NCBI GenBank assembly: GCA_938040725.1
Contig: CALHZX010000049.1
Coordinates: 1 to 32,244 of the forward strand
Length of the DNA: 32,244 bases
Source: an uncultured Actinomyces sp.
GTDB lineage: Bacteria; Actinomycetota; Actinomycetes; Actinomycetales; Actinomycetaceae
Direction: 5' to 3'
A program made the translations under genes and the position numbers. The notes under the pieces are model-generated. The model was not told the origin of the DNA. It ran no database searches and worked only from the letters and a program-made list of their open reading frames with translations. Of this stretch, positions 1 through 7,198 are shown piece by piece. The first letter of the stretch is position 1; the number at the start of each line of letters is the position of its first letter.

Positions 1-1126
1 ACAGCTGGTTGATGTCGATGCCGAAGTTCTGCGACATCTGGATCGCGTAGTCGATCAGCTCCTGCTGGGAGACCTGCACGTCGAACTTCTTGGCCAGGGC
101 CTCGGAAAGCAGCTCGGTGCGGATTTCCTTTTCGACAGCCTCGCGGGCTTCATTCTTGTCCTTGGGCTTGGCGTCCTCGCCGACGCGGTGCTCGACCTGG
201 TGGTCGACTGCGGACTCGGGCAGGACGATCTCAACCTTGTCCAGGAGGAGGTCAATGAGGGCGTCGCGCGCGGCGAGGGCCTGCTGGGACTCCTTGGACT
301 GGGCGGCCTGCTTCTTCAGGTCTTCCTTGAGCTCGTCGATGGTGTCGAACTCGGAGACCATCTGAGCGAAGTCGTCGTCAGCCTTGGGCAGCTCGCGCGC
401 CTTCATGGCCTTGACGGTAATGGTCACCTCGGCCTCTTCACCCTCGTGGTCGCCGCCCTTCAGCTTGGAGGTGAAGGTGACCTCGTCGCCGGCCTTGGTG
501 CCGCGCAGGGCGGTGTCCTGGCCGTCGAGCATGGAGCCGGAGCCAATCTCGTAGGAGACGTCGGAGGCAGAGTCAACCTGCTCGCCGTCGATGGTGGCGA
601 CCAGGTCGATGGTCGCGAAGTCGCCGGTCTTGGCCTTGCGGTTGATGGTCTTGAGGGTAGCGAAGCGGCCGCGCAGGTCCTCGAGTTCCTTCTCGACGTC
701 CTCTTCGGTGACCTCGGTGGGCTCGACCTCAACGACGATCTTCTCGTCGATCTCGGGCAGCTCGAAGGCGGGGACGACGTCAACCTCGGCGGTAAAGACG
801 AGCTGGCCGCCCTGGGCGCCGGTCACGTTGGGGATCTCGGTGACGTCGACGGTGGGCTGAGCCATGGGGCGCAGGTCGTTTTCGTTGACGGCGTCCGAGT
901 AGTGGCCGGGCAGGACCTGGTTGACAACCTGCTCGATGACGGCGGCGCGGCCGAAACGCTGGTCGATGATGCGCGGAGGCACGTGGCCCTTACGGAAGCC
1001 GGGGATGTTGACCTGTCCGGCGATCTCCTTGTACGCCTTGTCCATTTCGGACTTCAGTTCCTCGAAGGGAACCTCAACGGTCAGACGAACCTTGGTGGGC
1101 TCGAGGGTTTCAACGGTGCTCTTCAC
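1..1126 (-). CDS. tig: Trigger factor, C-terminus cut by window edge
   Basis: Ribosome-associated chaperone that binds nascent chains at the exit tunnel. About 375 N-terminal residues are present; the C-terminal end lies left of base 1. The ribosome-binding signature GFRKG is at residues 43-47, followed by the FKBP-type prolyl isomerase domain (about residues 160-245) and the start of the helical chaperone domain. The start is taken as GTG (1126) with a GGAG about 9 nt upstream; no nearby ATG fits the family's N-terminus, which begins MKSTVETLEPTKVRLTVEVP. It is transcribed away from the tRNA genes to its right. Identification is secure; only the exact start codon is open. Confidence 0.97.
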   Translation of the reverse strand, partial: MKSTVETLEPTKVRLTVEVPFEELKSEMDKAYKEIAGQVNIPGFRKGHVPPRIIDQRFGRAAVIEQVVNQVLPGHYSDAVNENDLRPMAQPTVDVTEIPNVTGAQGGQLVFTAEVDVVPAFELPEIDEKIVVEVEPTEVTEEDVEKELEDLRGRFATLKTINRKAKTGDFATIDLVATIDGEQVDSASDVSYEIGSGSMLDGQDTALRGTKAGDEVTFTSKLKGGDHEGEEAEVTITVKAMKARELPKADDDFAQMVSEFDTIDELKEDLKKQAAQSKESQQALAARDALIDLLLDKVEIVLPESAVDHQVEHRVGEDAKPKDKNEAREAVEKEIRTELLSEALAKKFDVQVSQQELIDYAIQMSQNFGIDINQL

Positions 1127-1342
1127 GTGCGTACGCTCCGTAGTCTACGAATTCGGGAACGCCCATTTCGGGCGCATAACAACTCGCCTAGTGTACGCCA
1201 CGACCCCGCTGATGTCCTCATTCGCGGGGTATTAGTGGGCATATCCACCCCTCTACGGGCGCCTGGAGTGCGCAACGCCACACGGGTACGCGCCCCTCTC
1301 CCCTATTCACGAGGCCGGGGCAACCCACACTGCTAGGTGCAC

Positions 1343-1624
1343 TCAGGGGGCGAGATAGTGGGAGCGCCCTCGCACGACAGCGGCCAGGCGGGCGCGAGGT
1401 ACATCGGCGACGAGGCGCACGGCGGTGGTGATCTCGCGGTGGATGGCTCGGGCTTCGGCGTCGTCTGCCGCGGTGAAGCGCGCGGTGACGCGGGGCTGGC
1501 CGGAGGCGATGACGATGTCCCAGGATTCGAGCCGGGTGACGGAGCGGGCGGCGGCCTCGACTTCTTCGGGGGCCCGGCCAGGTGCCAGAGTCGTGACCGT
1601 CATGATAGTGCGATAGGACGGCAT
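1343..1624 (-). CDS. Conserved-looking hypothetical protein, 93 aa
   Basis: A small soluble protein with no membrane segment or signal peptide. It reads as alternating acidic/basic alpha-beta sequence, with regular actinobacterial codon use (third-position G/C). The start ATG at 1624 has a GGGGGAG only 3 nt upstream; a second ATG at 1603 (MTVTTLAPG) lacks a good ribosome site. It lies between tig and tRNA-Pro on the same strand. I do not recognise the family. Being a real gene rather than a chance ORF is supported by the ribosome site, the codon pattern and the absence of a better reading frame opposite. Confidence 0.6.
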   Translation of the reverse strand: MPSYRTIMTVTTLAPGRAPEEVEAAARSVTRLESWDIVIASGQPRVTARFTAADDAEARAIHREITTAVRLVADVPRARLAAVVRGRSHYLAP

Positions 1625-1645
1625 GGACTCCCCCGTGACCGTATG

Positions 1646-1749
<104 letters not shown>

Positions 1750-1848
1750 TTGGACTGGTGTCCGCTGCCCCATCATACGGGAGGGGCGCGTAAATGTCGC
1801 GCACGTGGACAATAACCGCTAGGATCTTCGTGTCCCCTCCGGGGGTAC

Positions 1849-1922
1849 GCGGATGTAGCTCAATGGTAGAGCCTCTGCCTTCCAAGCAGATCACGCGGGT
1901 TCGATTCCCGTCATCCGCTCCA
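1849..1922 (+). tRNA. tRNA-Gly(TCC), integration target
   Basis: A 71-nt cloverleaf plus an encoded CCA (1920-1922). Acceptor GCGGATG/CATCCGC, anticodon loop CTTCCAA giving TCC, T-loop TTCGATT. Its 3' third and its terminator are repeated at 7187-7257, which marks it as the attachment site of the island to its right. The tRNA itself is intact. Confidence 0.96.
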
Positions 1923-1961
1923 GCACTGAGAAAGCCCCGGGCCACTCGGCCCGGGGCTTTC
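1891..1961. repeat. Left attachment repeat (attL-like)
   Basis: 71 bp covering the T-arm, acceptor 3' strand, CCA and terminator of tRNA-Gly. It matches 7187-7257 without gaps at all but about 3 positions. The longest exact block is 31 bp (1896-1926 = 7192-7222). Seen directly by aligning the two stretches; the attachment-site role is inferred from the classical use of tRNA 3' ends by tyrosine recombinases. Confidence 0.85.
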
Positions 1962-1968
1962 TTTTTCT
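1931..1968 (+). terminator. Terminator of tRNA-Gly
   Basis: A 13-bp perfect stem (AAAGCCCCGGGCC, 4-nt loop ACTC) followed by CTTTTTC. The same hairpin recurs at 7227-7256 but without the long T tract. Confidence 0.85.
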
Positions 1969-2381
1969 CGTACCCGAGGATGCCACTGACTTGGGTGCGA
2001 CAGCTGCTAACTGGCCATGCAGCACAGTGAGGACTCACGCACCTAGCACACGCGATGACGGCAATTTCCCGTCGCAACCATGCGCTCCCTCGCCCACCTA
2101 TGCGCAGCTAAACCCACCTGGTGGAACGTGGGCACACCCGCCCAGCTTCCACTAGGAGGGTTAACGCGCGCACAAACGGGCCCAGACAACACCACACATC
2201 CAACGTTGATGGCGAGGTCACGCGGGTTCAGCGCACCAGCAGAACCAAATCCCCAACAGGCCTCCAACAACCGGGACAACCAGGATCCAAACGGCCCGAG
2301 GATGCCATGTCAGAAGTATGCGGAGACGAACAGTCATCATCGGAGGTACAGAGCTACTCCAGCTCCACGAGCGAAGGGTTA
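1969..2381. other. Non-coding left end of the island
   Basis: I find no convincing gene here. The stretch contains repeat copy A (2085-2229), then about 150 bp of unremarkable sequence up to the end of the membrane-protein gene. Several ORFs cross it, but none has a ribosome site or protein-like sequence. A weak GAGCT/AGCTC inverted repeat at 2351-2365 has no T tract and is not called as a terminator. Confidence 0.5.
2085..2229. repeat. 145-bp island repeat, copy A
   Basis: Aligns without gaps to 7054-7198 with about 15 mismatches (near 90% identity). Its last 12 bases (2218-2229, tcacgcgggttc) equal tRNA-Gly positions 1891-1902, but the tRNA match stops there. In copy B the match runs on through the whole tRNA 3' end. 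Copy A therefore looks like the truncated junction of an earlier or neighbouring insertion. Confidence 0.85.
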
Positions 2382-2852
2382 TCAACGCAGGATTGACAAC
2401 ACCACAAATCCCACGATCACACCCAATAGTGCGGTCCAGACTGGCCATAACAGATTCTGCTTTCGACGTACTGTTAGCGAGAACGCGAGGGTCATCAGCA
2501 AAGTCAAGCCACCAACGATCCACGTCACTGAACTCAGAGTGCCATTGGGAGCATTGAGCGCCAGGACCACCGTGGAGTATCCGGTGAAGAGGACAGCAAG
2601 CAGCAATCCAACACGGGATTGAACGACAATCGCAACAAGTGTTGCCAGCGCACCAGCGATGTGCAGGGCTAGCGTCAACCAAGTTCCAGTTCCAACATGA
2701 GCTGCTACCAACCCCGGGATGAGAGCCGCAAGTGTACCCACACGAACGGCTGCCGTAGCTGATGCAAGCGTCATGAGAGGCGCGGTCTGACCATGCAGAC
2801 TTGCTTCACTCTGAGCAGAGGTCGTCATAGAGTTTTCGACTGGGTCAAGCAT
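2382..2852 (-). CDS. Small polytopic membrane protein of the LAP operon (possible immunity)
   Basis: 156 residues. After a Ser/Thr-rich N-terminal tail of about 35 residues come roughly five hydrophobic segments (near 38-53, 57-78, 80-97, 107-127, 133-155). No CAAX-protease motif as in SagE is visible, and I recognise no family. The start ATG at 2852 is chosen because AAGGAG sits 7 nt upstream and is formed on the stop codon of the YcaO gene (TAAGGAG); a TTG two codons earlier would lose that spacing. As the last gene of the operon and a membrane protein it is a natural candidate for self-protection or export help, but that is inference from position only. Confidence 0.75.
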   Translation of the reverse strand: MLDPVENSMTTSAQSEASLHGQTAPLMTLASATAAVRVGTLAALIPGLVAAHVGTGTWLTLALHIAGALATLVAIVVQSRVGLLLAVLFTGYSTVVLALNAPNGTLSSVTWIVGGLTLLMTLAFSLTVRRKQNLLWPVWTALLGVIVGFVVLSILR

Positions 2853-2863
2853 GAGCAAACTCC

Positions 2864-4366
2864 TTACGGATAGGGAAGCGGATCTTGGAGGAGATCCGCC
2901 TGATCAATGGGATGATCGCGATAACCTGCATCAACGGGACATTTCAAGTACCGAGGGTGTCCCAGCGCGGGCGACTGCGGAGGGTAGGGCTGGGACAGTT
3001 CAGGAATAAAAGCCTTCCATACCTTCGTCTGCGCGAAAGCACGGGGAGTGAAGTCAAACATAATCGGATCTATGCCGCGAGACTGCATCGCTAAGTGAAT
3101 CCGCTTAACCGGATCAGGTTCCGCAGCGTCACATCGGGCATACAATTCACTCAGTTTCACTTCGCCGCCACCATTGAAGTACCAGTCAGCCTTCTTCTGA
3201 TTCTGTTGATACCCATAGAACGTGATCGCTTGGACGAACCGGTCGAATTCGTAAGGCTTAGCATCGGCATGTATTCCAAATAGCCACTTGAAAGCAATTT
3301 CGAACTGCCAATTATCGGCCAGCTGACAAATACGCAAGGAGCGTTCTGACTGACAGTACTCACCGAGCGCAGAACGCATCGCCGCATCGGGGCTTGCTCC
3401 CACCCCACCGCCAGCGTTGTAGCGCAAATCCTTCAACCAGTTATCAAATTCGATGGCCGTCAGCACGGGGAATTCGAAGAAGTCGAGGTTCTGCAGGTAG
3501 AATTCCGGCTTTCCGATTCCACGATCCAATTCGGACAGTTGTCTACGCACCTTTGCATCGCGGGGCTCAACGTCCATCACGATACGATCTAAGGGAACTC
3601 GTGCGTGCCAACGTAGATTTACTGCGTCCCTCTCGACGAGTTCGTCGAGCGCATGGTAGACAGCAAGATCCGTAGTGATGTGACTTGCCAATCCACCGGA
3701 AGGCGCTAGACCGATAAGTGGCTCATCGTCTGGGCGATAGTAGATGAACAACACAAGCTGAGCTGGCACCCAGATAGTCTCACCCGAGTAGAGCCGGGTA
3801 CCCGGAATCCACCCCATCGTCGTGTTATCATCCCAGCGGTCGAAGCCGAAGTGGGGGTCGGAGAACTGTGCTTCAGAAAAGATTGGAAGATCTTCCGGTC
3901 CAAGGCAGTGCATACCTCGATCTTCCATCTCCCGACGAGTGCCGTTCTGTAACCGGTCTGCCCAGGACAAAAACGCAAATGAACCGAGCACCCGTTCGAT
4001 TCCCTCACCCATGGAGGACACGTACATGTCGTGCAGATCAAGGCCCTTACCGCCACCGTAGACCTGGCTAGCATACGATGAATTAAGCCCCGCAACGCCG
4101 AGTAGCTTACTCGAAATATGGTCAAAGTCGAAGTACTGGCCATGACCGACGTGTAGCCCTGCACCAGAAACCGGGCGAAAATACGTTGTGAGGAGCCGAA
4201 TGAAGGCACTCGGAGCATACAATGACTCCGTCTCCATTAGCGCATGATACTCATCATCATTCAAGGTGGGCTTGATGATCGGTCGACGGCGATTGAACGT
4301 CCTCACAATCATGGAATCATCCCTGACCCCACTAGTAATGGTGGGCACTTGATAACTAGAAATCAC
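2864..4366 (-). CDS. YcaO-domain azoline cyclodehydratase (SagD-like)
   Basis: 500 residues. YcaO enzymes use ATP to activate backbone amides so that Cys, Ser or Thr side chains of a precursor peptide cyclise to thiazolines/(methyl)oxazolines. Visible family features: the ATP/Mg-binding SSMGEGIER (117-125), DELVERDA (241-248), the conserved block GVGASPDAAMRSALGEYCQS (321-340), and the C-terminal PLPYP (496-500). That last motif is the PxPxP tail typical of azoline-forming YcaO proteins of peptide clusters. The GTG start at 4366 overlaps the permease stop (GTGA) and has GAAGGA 8 nt upstream. Upstream codons overlap the permease and lack such a site; an internal ATG at 4312 is a weaker alternative. 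No fused E1/ocin-ThiF-like domain is seen, so any partner must be another protein. A role in maturing the peptide at 6477-6626 is inferred from gene linkage. Confidence 0.93.
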   Translation of the reverse strand: MISSYQVPTITSGVRDDSMIVRTFNRRRPIIKPTLNDDEYHALMETESLYAPSAFIRLLTTYFRPVSGAGLHVGHGQYFDFDHISSKLLGVAGLNSSYASQVYGGGKGLDLHDMYVSSMGEGIERVLGSFAFLSWADRLQNGTRREMEDRGMHCLGPEDLPIFSEAQFSDPHFGFDRWDDNTTMGWIPGTRLYSGETIWVPAQLVLFIYYRPDDEPLIGLAPSGGLASHITTDLAVYHALDELVERDAVNLRWHARVPLDRIVMDVEPRDAKVRRQLSELDRGIGKPEFYLQNLDFFEFPVLTAIEFDNWLKDLRYNAGGGVGASPDAAMRSALGEYCQSERSLRICQLADNWQFEIAFKWLFGIHADAKPYEFDRFVQAITFYGYQQNQKKADWYFNGGGEVKLSELYARCDAAEPDPVKRIHLAMQSRGIDPIMFDFTPRAFAQTKVWKAFIPELSQPYPPQSPALGHPRYLKCPVDAGYRDHPIDQADLLQDPLPYP

Positions 4367-5115
4367 GAGTTGCTTCCTTCCCAGTCGAACGTTCGAACCG
4401 TGATTAGATTCAAAATGATGGTAACAACTACCAAAATGACTAGGCGCCACCACGAACATTGCTGCCCAAGATAGGCGTCCATGAGTGCTTGGTTAAGAAT
4501 CGTAAGTGGATTAAACTCCGAAACTGTCTGCAGCCAGCCGGGGAATGATTCACGTGGGAGTGCTGCACCACTGCTGAAAAACATTAGAAAGAACATAGCA
4601 GCCGACACAACTTGGACACTTCGGACGGGCATTGCGAGGCCCCCTAAAAAGAGCCCGAGACTCATGGTGACATAAAGTGAAATAGTTGACACCACTAACA
4701 GCATCGGCCAGTTGGCATGTGGAGCCGGTCCGTAAACAACCAGGGTGACCACTGCCAATGCGACGATCGAGATTGCGACGACGACCGCCGCTGTGCAAAA
4801 CTGCGCGATGAAGTATGCGCTGGATCGGACCGGTGACAGACGATACCGCTTCAGTACACCTTGACCCCGATTCTCTGCAATATGAATCGACATTCCCATG
4901 AGACCTACGTTTGCTGCGGTAACACCAATCATCGTCGCCATATAGGCATCGATGAAACGCCCGCCCGCTGGCAATTCTTCTGTGCCACCGATCGACCCTA
5001 CGAACAGGAGTAGAATAAGTGGGAACGCCAGTGAGAAGAAAACCGCGAATGGCTCCCGAAGGAACAAAAGGGTTTCCACACGGAACAGCGCCCATGTTGA
5101 TCGCCAACCGTTCAT
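4363..5115 (-). CDS. ABC-2 type transporter permease of the LAP operon
   Basis: 250 residues with about six transmembrane segments and the ABC-2 fold order: a cytoplasmic N-terminal helix, TM1 near 24-42, an extracytoplasmic stretch, then five more helices, with a positively charged C-terminal end. Its ATG overlaps the ATPase stop codon as ATGA and has GAGGAG just upstream. It should form the membrane half of an exporter with the ATPase encoded before it, as SagH/SagI do with SagG in streptolysin S clusters. Only one permease gene is present, so a homodimer is expected. The substrate (the modified peptide) is inferred from the operon. Confidence 0.9.
   Translation of the reverse strand: MNGWRSTWALFRVETLLFLREPFAVFFSLAFPLILLLFVGSIGGTEELPAGGRFIDAYMATMIGVTAANVGLMGMSIHIAENRGQGVLKRYRLSPVRSSAYFIAQFCTAAVVVAISIVALAVVTLVVYGPAPHANWPMLLVVSTISLYVTMSLGLFLGGLAMPVRSVQVVSAAMFFLMFFSSGAALPRESFPGWLQTVSEFNPLTILNQALMDAYLGQQCSWWRLVILVVVTIILNLITVRTFDWEGSNS
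4375..4380 (-). promoter_or_regulatory. Ribosome binding site that fixes the YcaO start
   Basis: GAAGGA inside the last codons of the permease gene, 8 nt before GTG (4366). It favours the coupled GTG over the internal ATG at 4312. Confidence 0.6.
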
Positions 5116-5996
5116 TTCTCCTCCTCAGCTGTCTGCGCTTCACGCGTCACGACGTCCCCCAGATTGGTGGGCCTCAACACTGCCGTGCGGCCACTGGGAA
5201 TTTTCTGAACTGCCCGTTCGAGGGTCGACCGATCTCCGAACACCAGCAGAGCCCCCTCCGGGCTTAGCTGGGTATGTCCGGCGGCCTGCCATGGCGCTTG
5301 ATCCGTGCCGCGGGGAAGCACGACGCACGCGTCGGCACCCAGTGTTGACATGAGGCTATCAACCGTGCCCTCACGGCGAACACGACCGCGTGCCATGATT
5401 AAGATGCGGTCCGCGAGGTCTGCCGCATGGTCAACCTCATGTAGTGTTGCCAACACCGTGAGGCCCCGGTCCCGGCGGTCCTTGAGCACAGCGACGAGCG
5501 CTGAGCGCGCCTCTGGGTCCAGCCCCGCCGTTGGTTCGTCGAGGAAGACGATTCGCGGGTCCCCCATGAAGGCCAGTACGAGGCTCACACGACGTTTCTG
5601 TCCACCGCTGAGCGTATCGAAGCGCTTGCCCGCGATCGTCTCAATCGTCATTGCTTGCATCAGGTCGGGGGGTGGACCATCAACGCCGTAAATGCTCGCG
5701 AAGAGGCTGAGTGCCTCACGAACCTTTATTCGTGGTGGCAGTTGTTCTTGCTGCATCTGAACGCCCACTCCTTCAGGTAGTGGGGAACCATAGGCGTGCA
5801 CCTTACCACACAGAATAACGGTGCCAGCATCTGGTTTACGCAGCCCTTCAACGCACTCAAGAAAAGTAGTCTTTCCAGAGCCGTTGTGGCCTAGGATCGT
5901 CACGATCTCTCCCGTAGCCAGTGATAGATCAACCCCATCCACCGCCTTCGTTTCCCCATAGGTTTTACGAATACCTTGGGCTTCGAAAACGTTCAT
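5112..5996 (-). CDS. ABC transporter ATPase of the LAP operon
   Basis: 294 residues. Walker A GHNGSGKT (36-43), Q-loop region about 80-85, signature LSGGQ (129-133), Walker B IVFLDEP (149-155) and H-loop His186 are all present, so the protein should hydrolyse ATP. The last 75 or so residues form a C-terminal extension as in DrrA/CcmA-like drug and bacteriocin exporters. The start ATG overlaps the stop of the preceding gene (ATGA) with AAGGAGG 5 nt upstream. It is most simply the SagG counterpart, powering export of the modified peptide and perhaps also self-resistance. Confidence 0.95.
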   Translation of the reverse strand: MNVFEAQGIRKTYGETKAVDGVDLSLATGEIVTILGHNGSGKTTFLECVEGLRKPDAGTVILCGKVHAYGSPLPEGVGVQMQQEQLPPRIKVREALSLFASIYGVDGPPPDLMQAMTIETIAGKRFDTLSGGQKRRVSLVLAFMGDPRIVFLDEPTAGLDPEARSALVAVLKDRRDRGLTVLATLHEVDHAADLADRILIMARGRVRREGTVDSLMSTLGADACVVLPRGTDQAPWQAAGHTQLSPEGALLVFGDRSTLERAVQKIPSGRTAVLRPTNLGDVVTREAQTAEEEK

Positions 5997-6484
5997 GCAT
6001 TCCTCCTTATTCCAAGTAGGCTCGCCGTTTCGTCGCTGAATGACCGACGAATATGTTTTTCAGAGACTCCGCAATCACGCCAAATCCGCTGCTCTTCATC
6101 AAGTGCGTATCGCGGATGCATGCCAAGCCCCGGGGCTCCGCTTCCGCCAACGAGCCATGTAGAAGAGGCCACTAGACCAAGTACTGAGCGCAGCAGAGCC
6201 CATCCCTTAGCAAGGACTTCTCTATCGCACTTCGACAGCGGAACCATTCCCAAGTGCTTCATAGCCTCACGCTGCCCCATCGCCATCCCGCCTGGTGTTC
6301 GAAGCCGTAAAACACGCGCGTGATGCGGCATGATCCTTGACAGTTCAGCTAAGCCAGGAGCTGACGTCAGCGCAGCCAAGTCAACCCGAACACGCGTGGA
6401 TGCCATGAGAGGAGTCAGCGGGATACCCCACGCGATCAACTCTCGAGCGATGACCTCGTCTGCACCGCAGGGTAGCTCACCCAA
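5993..6484 (-). CDS. Unknown protein encoded between precursor peptide and ABC ATPase
   Basis: About 163 residues from a TTG (6484) overlapping the stop of the precursor gene; later starts TTG 6439 or ATG 6406 are possible and none has a strong ribosome site. The reading frame stays open upstream to 6643, but that part is the shadow of the precursor peptide. The protein is soluble-looking, rich in Leu/Arg, with one moderately hydrophobic stretch (KGWALLRSVLGLVASSTWLV), a few Cys, and a charged C-terminal third. I recognise no family: it lacks the nitroreductase-like features of SagB and any E1/ThiF nucleotide-binding motif. Placed directly after the peptide gene, it could be a leader-binding partner for the YcaO, a second tailoring protein, or a degraded remnant. 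Its function is unknown. Confidence 0.65.
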   Translation of the reverse strand: MGELPCGADEVIARELIAWGIPLTPLMASTRVRVDLAALTSAPGLAELSRIMPHHARVLRLRTPGGMAMGQREAMKHLGMVPLSKCDREVLAKGWALLRSVLGLVASSTWLVGGSGAPGLGMHPRYALDEEQRIWRDCGVSEKHIRRSFSDETASLLGIRRNA

Positions 6485-6626
6485 CTCCAGTAGAGTGCGT
6501 TGGGCATTCGCAGGAACACTGCCCACCTTGTAACCGTGCCGTGCTCCAATCGCAACAGCCACCTGGGGCCACAGTGGCGTCAGAAGCAAAGTACTTCTCC
6601 TCCACCTTGTCAAGGATCTGCAACAT
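6477..6626 (-). CDS. SagA-like LAP precursor peptide, 49 aa
   Basis: A 23-residue leader ends in VAPGG (19-23) and is followed at once by CC (24-25) and a 26-residue core. The core holds five Cys (24, 25, 37, 39, 41), three Ser (28, 38, 45) and three Thr (29, 43, 46), ending in Gly. The junction VAPGGCC is the same as in streptolysin S SagA and close to the clostridial homologue. As I recall SagA, its leader is also 23 residues long and also begins ML. The core differs: it has a CC pair, a spacer containing W27 and R31, then a CSCEC cluster. The ATG at 6626 has a perfect AGGAGG 6 nt upstream, far better than any competing frame. First gene of the operon, under a promoter-like sequence at 6666-6694. 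Expected fate, inferred: Cys/Ser/Thr cyclised by the YcaO, leader cut after GG, product exported by the ABC pair. Confidence 0.85.
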   Translation of the reverse strand: MLQILDKVEEKYFASDATVAPGGCCDWSTARLQGGQCSCECPTHSTGVG

Positions 6627-6632
6627 GTCACA

Positions 6633-6638
6633 CCTCCT
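6633..6638 (-). promoter_or_regulatory. Shine-Dalgarno of the precursor peptide
   Basis: AGGAGG with 6-nt spacing to ATG (6626). It is the strongest ribosome site of the operon, as expected for a peptide made in excess over its enzymes, and it decides the reading frame here. Confidence 0.75.
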
Positions 6639-6665
6639 GTCATTACCAGGTTTCACAACAGCCTC

Positions 6666-6694
6666 ATAGTATGTGACACGTCTCTCATGCGCAA
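6666..6694 (-). promoter_or_regulatory. Candidate promoter of the LAP operon
   Basis: On the minus strand TTGCGC (6694-6689), a 17-bp spacer, then TACTAT (6671-6666). Each hexamer matches four of six consensus positions. It lies about 40 bp upstream of the precursor start. No terminator is seen between precursor and downstream genes. Confidence 0.4.
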
Positions 6695-7053
6695 TCACTT
6701 TTCCGGAAACCATAGCCCGTGAATCGTGGCATCACTGCAAGGGAGTACCGAGGCTCTCCACTCATATACCTGAGAGGCTGTCATACTTGCCACCTTCTGA
6801 GCTCCACCTTCCATGCGAAGAGCAGCTGGCTCAATAGCCATCTTTACGCTCAGTCGCATAATATTTGTCGACAAAGCTTGAATATGCGCCTACGGAGATT
6901 GAGCAGCAGGATCCGAATCGAACGCGGCGTAGCAAGCTGAACTGCGAGCCGAAAGTTTGACAGAGCTACTACTGAGATGCCCCCGCACCCTTGCGACAGC
7001 GGTGCCATGAACACACCAATACGGATCTACGCTCTACGCACAGCATCCAGTCA
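6695..7053. other. Non-coding right part of the island
   Basis: About 360 bp without a gene I can support. A plus-strand ORF at 6719-6940 has no ribosome site and no protein-like composition. No transposase remnant is recognisable. The stretch probably holds regulatory DNA of the operon and part of the element's end. Confidence 0.4.
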
Positions 7054-7198
7054 CTCCCCCGCCCACCTATGCGCAGCTAAACCCAGCTGATGGAACATGG
7101 GCACACCCGCCAAACTTCCACTAGGTGGGTTAACGCGCACACGAACGGGCCCAGACAACACCACACACCCCACGTACATGACGAGGTCACCCGGGTTC
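7054..7198. repeat. 145-bp island repeat, copy B
   Basis: Partner of 2085-2229, same orientation, no gaps. It runs straight into the tRNA-Gly 3' end copy, overlapping it at 7187-7198. It therefore occupies the place of the element-derived arm beside the right attachment core. Confidence 0.85.

Noticed and set aside
188..1336. Plus-strand ORF opposite tig
   Set aside because: Leu/Gly/Asp-rich shadow frame; trigger factor on the minus strand has the ribosome-binding signature.
2080..2622. 180-codon plus-strand ORF through the left repeat
   Set aside because: Begins in the non-coding repeat, overlaps the membrane-protein gene antiparallel, and lacks a ribosome site.
6719..6940. 73-codon plus-strand ORF in the island
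   Set aside because: GTG start without ribosome site, no protein-like composition, no relation to neighbours that I can see.
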